Below, in pieces: positions 62,993 to 64,000 of a stretch of DNA of 64,000 bases. Origin of the DNA: Pseudomonas sp. P7548 (GTDB lineage: Bacteria; Pseudomonadota; Gammaproteobacteria; Pseudomonadales; Pseudomonadaceae). The stretch covers positions 41,752 through 105,751 of the forward strand of contig NZ_JACARO010000042.1 in NCBI RefSeq assembly GCF_013386585.1, read 5' to 3'. The notes beneath the pieces are model-generated. The model was not told the DNA's origin and made no database searches. It saw nothing but the letters and a program-made list of their open reading frames with translations. Positions within the stretch are counted from its first letter, which is position 1; the number at the start of each line of letters is the position of its first letter. Made by a program: the position numbers and the translations under genes.

Positions 62993-64000
62993 GCACGGTA
63001 TTAAAGGTGATTGTGTGCGGCACCACCTTCGGCAACGTCTACCTGCAAGGGCTTGCGCGATTGCCGGCGCACTACCACGTGGTGGGCATCCTGGGGCGCG
63101 GCAGCGTAGCGTCCGAGGCCTGTGCCCGGCACTGGAAGGTGCCGTTGTACCGCAGTGTCGAGGAACTGCCCGAGGTGGACCTGGCCTGCGTGGCCGTGCG
63201 TTCGGCGGTGGTCGGCGGCCATGGCACCGAGCTGGCCAAGGCATTGCTGGCCCGAGGCATCAACGTGGTCCAGGAGCACCCGGTGCATCACGACGAAGTG
63301 GTCGACTGCCTGCGCCTGGCCCGTCAGCACGGCGTGCTGTACCGGCTCAATCCGTTCTACAGCGACCTGGCGCCCGTGCGGTGTTTTATCGACGCGGCGC
63401 GCCATGTGCTGAGCCTGCGTGAAGCCGAATACATCGACGCCGCCTGCAGTGTGCACGTGCTGTTCCCGCTGGTGGAGATGCTCGGCCAGGCCCTCGGTGG
63501 CCTGCGCCCCTGGGCCTTCAACCTGCACGCCGAGGCCGTGGGGCCGTTCATGAGCATCAGCGGCGAACTGGCCGGAATCCCCCTGCATTTGCGGGTACAG
63601 AACCAGATGCACCCCGGCGACCCGGACAACCACACCCAGTTGCTGCACCGCATTGTGCTGGGCACCCGTGGCGGCACGTTGAGCCTGACCGACACCCACG
63701 CCAGCGTGCTGTGGAGCCCCCGCGCACACGTGCATCGCAATGCCCAGGGCGTGCTGGAAATGGACGGCGACGCCCCCGCCCTGGACCTGGCGGTGAGCAG
63801 CCTGATCGGTCATCCGCAGCCACCGACCTTGCGCGAGGTGTTCAGCGACCTGTGGCCCGACAGCATCGCCCAGGCGTTGCTGCGGGTACACGCGGCGATT
63901 GGCGAGCCCAACGACTCGGCCCTGGCGCAGTTCCACCTCAGTTGCTGCAAGGCCTGGCAGCAACTGGGCACCGTGCTGGGCCCCGCCCAAGCCATCCACC
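62989..64000 (+). CDS. thiazolinyl imide reductase (PchG/Irp3 type), truncated by window edge
   Basis: At least 337 aa, open to the window end; most of the family length (about 350-370) is present. The N-terminal VIVCGTTFGNVYLQGL is the Gfo/Idh/MocA NADP-binding segment. LACVAVRSAVVGGHGTELAKALLARGINVVQEHPVHHDEV closely follows Irp3/YbtU and PchG, including the EHP(L/V)H active-site region. In pyochelin and yersiniabactin synthesis this enzyme reduces one PCP-bound thiazoline to thiazolidine. ATG overlaps the previous gene's stop. Downstream genes (for example a type II thioesterase) would be beyond the window. Confidence 0.88.
   Translation, partial: MSTVLKVIVCGTTFGNVYLQGLARLPAHYHVVGILGRGSVASEACARHWKVPLYRSVEELPEVDLACVAVRSAVVGGHGTELAKALLARGINVVQEHPVHHDEVVDCLRLARQHGVLYRLNPFYSDLAPVRCFIDAARHVLSLREAEYIDAACSVHVLFPLVEMLGQALGGLRPWAFNLHAEAVGPFMSISGELAGIPLHLRVQNQMHPGDPDNHTQLLHRIVLGTRGGTLSLTDTHASVLWSPRAHVHRNAQGVLEMDGDAPALDLAVSSLIGHPQPPTLREVFSDLWPDSIAQALLRVHAAIGEPNDSALAQFHLSCCKAWQQLGTVLGPAQAIH

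Noticed and set aside
47084..64000. Ordinary pyochelin cluster
   Set aside because: Pyochelin needs two Cy modules and separate PchA/PchB/PchD; here there are three Cy modules, a fused ligase-synthase and two reductase types.
47084..64000. Yersiniabactin cluster
   Set aside because: No ketosynthase, acyltransferase or ketoreductase region is present in either NRPS; only the salicylate synthase, receptor and ABC pair are yersiniabactin-like.
1..64000. tRNA or rRNA genes
   Set aside because: No cloverleaf-like arrangement with a TTC-type T arm or rRNA core sequence was noticed in the gene-free stretches.

Overview
The window looks like chromosome of a fluorescent pseudomonad (Pseudomonas fluorescens group). 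Pointers are the high GC content, the many REP/REPIN palindromes (GTGGGAGCGGGCTTGCTCGCG and GTAGTGAGCGGGCTTGCCC types), a FecI/FecR/TonB-receptor set, an OprD porin, a DUF6124 gene and enterobactin/pyochelin/yersiniabactin-style siderophore genes. This is inference from recognisable families; no database search was possible.

Layout. 1-8.6 kb: housekeeping and envelope genes (alginate-lyase-like protein, two divergent L,D-transpeptidases, creatininase family protein, lipoprotein, GST, alpha/beta hydrolase, DUF924). 8.7-17.8 kb: Ni/Co permease, a FecI-FecR-TonB-receptor iron-signalling set, an acyltransferase-like membrane protein, a LysE exporter, a Cache-HAMP-GGDEF diguanylate cyclase and a 36-residue membrane peptide. 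18.4-25.3 kb: OprD porin, then a LacI-ABC importer-phosphodiesterase operon. 25.4-26.6 kb: a REPIN-bearing 134-bp sequence repeated eight times in tandem. 26.6-34.5 kb: DUF2268 protein, carboxynorspermidine decarboxylase and dehydrogenase, IclR regulator, and a polar amino acid ABC transporter plus FAD oxidoreductase behind a sigma-54-type promoter. 34.5-39.1 kb: REP cluster, small genes, a structured leader before a DUF6124 gene, a frameshifted lspA paralogue, an AT-rich orphan membrane gene, glutaminase and a lipoprotein.

40-64 kb: the main attraction is a siderophore locus that combines yersiniabactin and pyochelin traits and is neither. It has a FyuA/FptA-like receptor, a PchR/YbtA-type AraC regulator, a pair of YbtP/YbtQ-like ABC half transporters, and a tightly coupled operon (every junction is an ATGA overlap). 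The operon encodes (i) a single polypeptide fusing a salicyl-AMP ligase to an Irp9/YbtS-type salicylate synthase, (ii) a 2127-aa NRPS, ArCP-Cy-A-PCP-Cy-A-PCP, (iii) a 1824-aa NRPS, docking-Cy-A(MT)-PCP-TE, (iv) a saccharopine-dehydrogenase-fold protein and (v) a PchG/Irp3-type thiazolinyl imide reductase that runs off the window edge. Three Cy domains, three cysteine-type A domains, no PKS and no epimerase insert predict a hydroxyphenyl compound with three consecutive thiazoline/thiazolidine rings, the last probably N-methylated. That is one ring longer than pyochelin and lacks the yersiniabactin polyketide. Fur-box-like sites precede the receptor, the regulator and the biosynthetic operon, consistent with iron-repressed, siderophore-activated expression.
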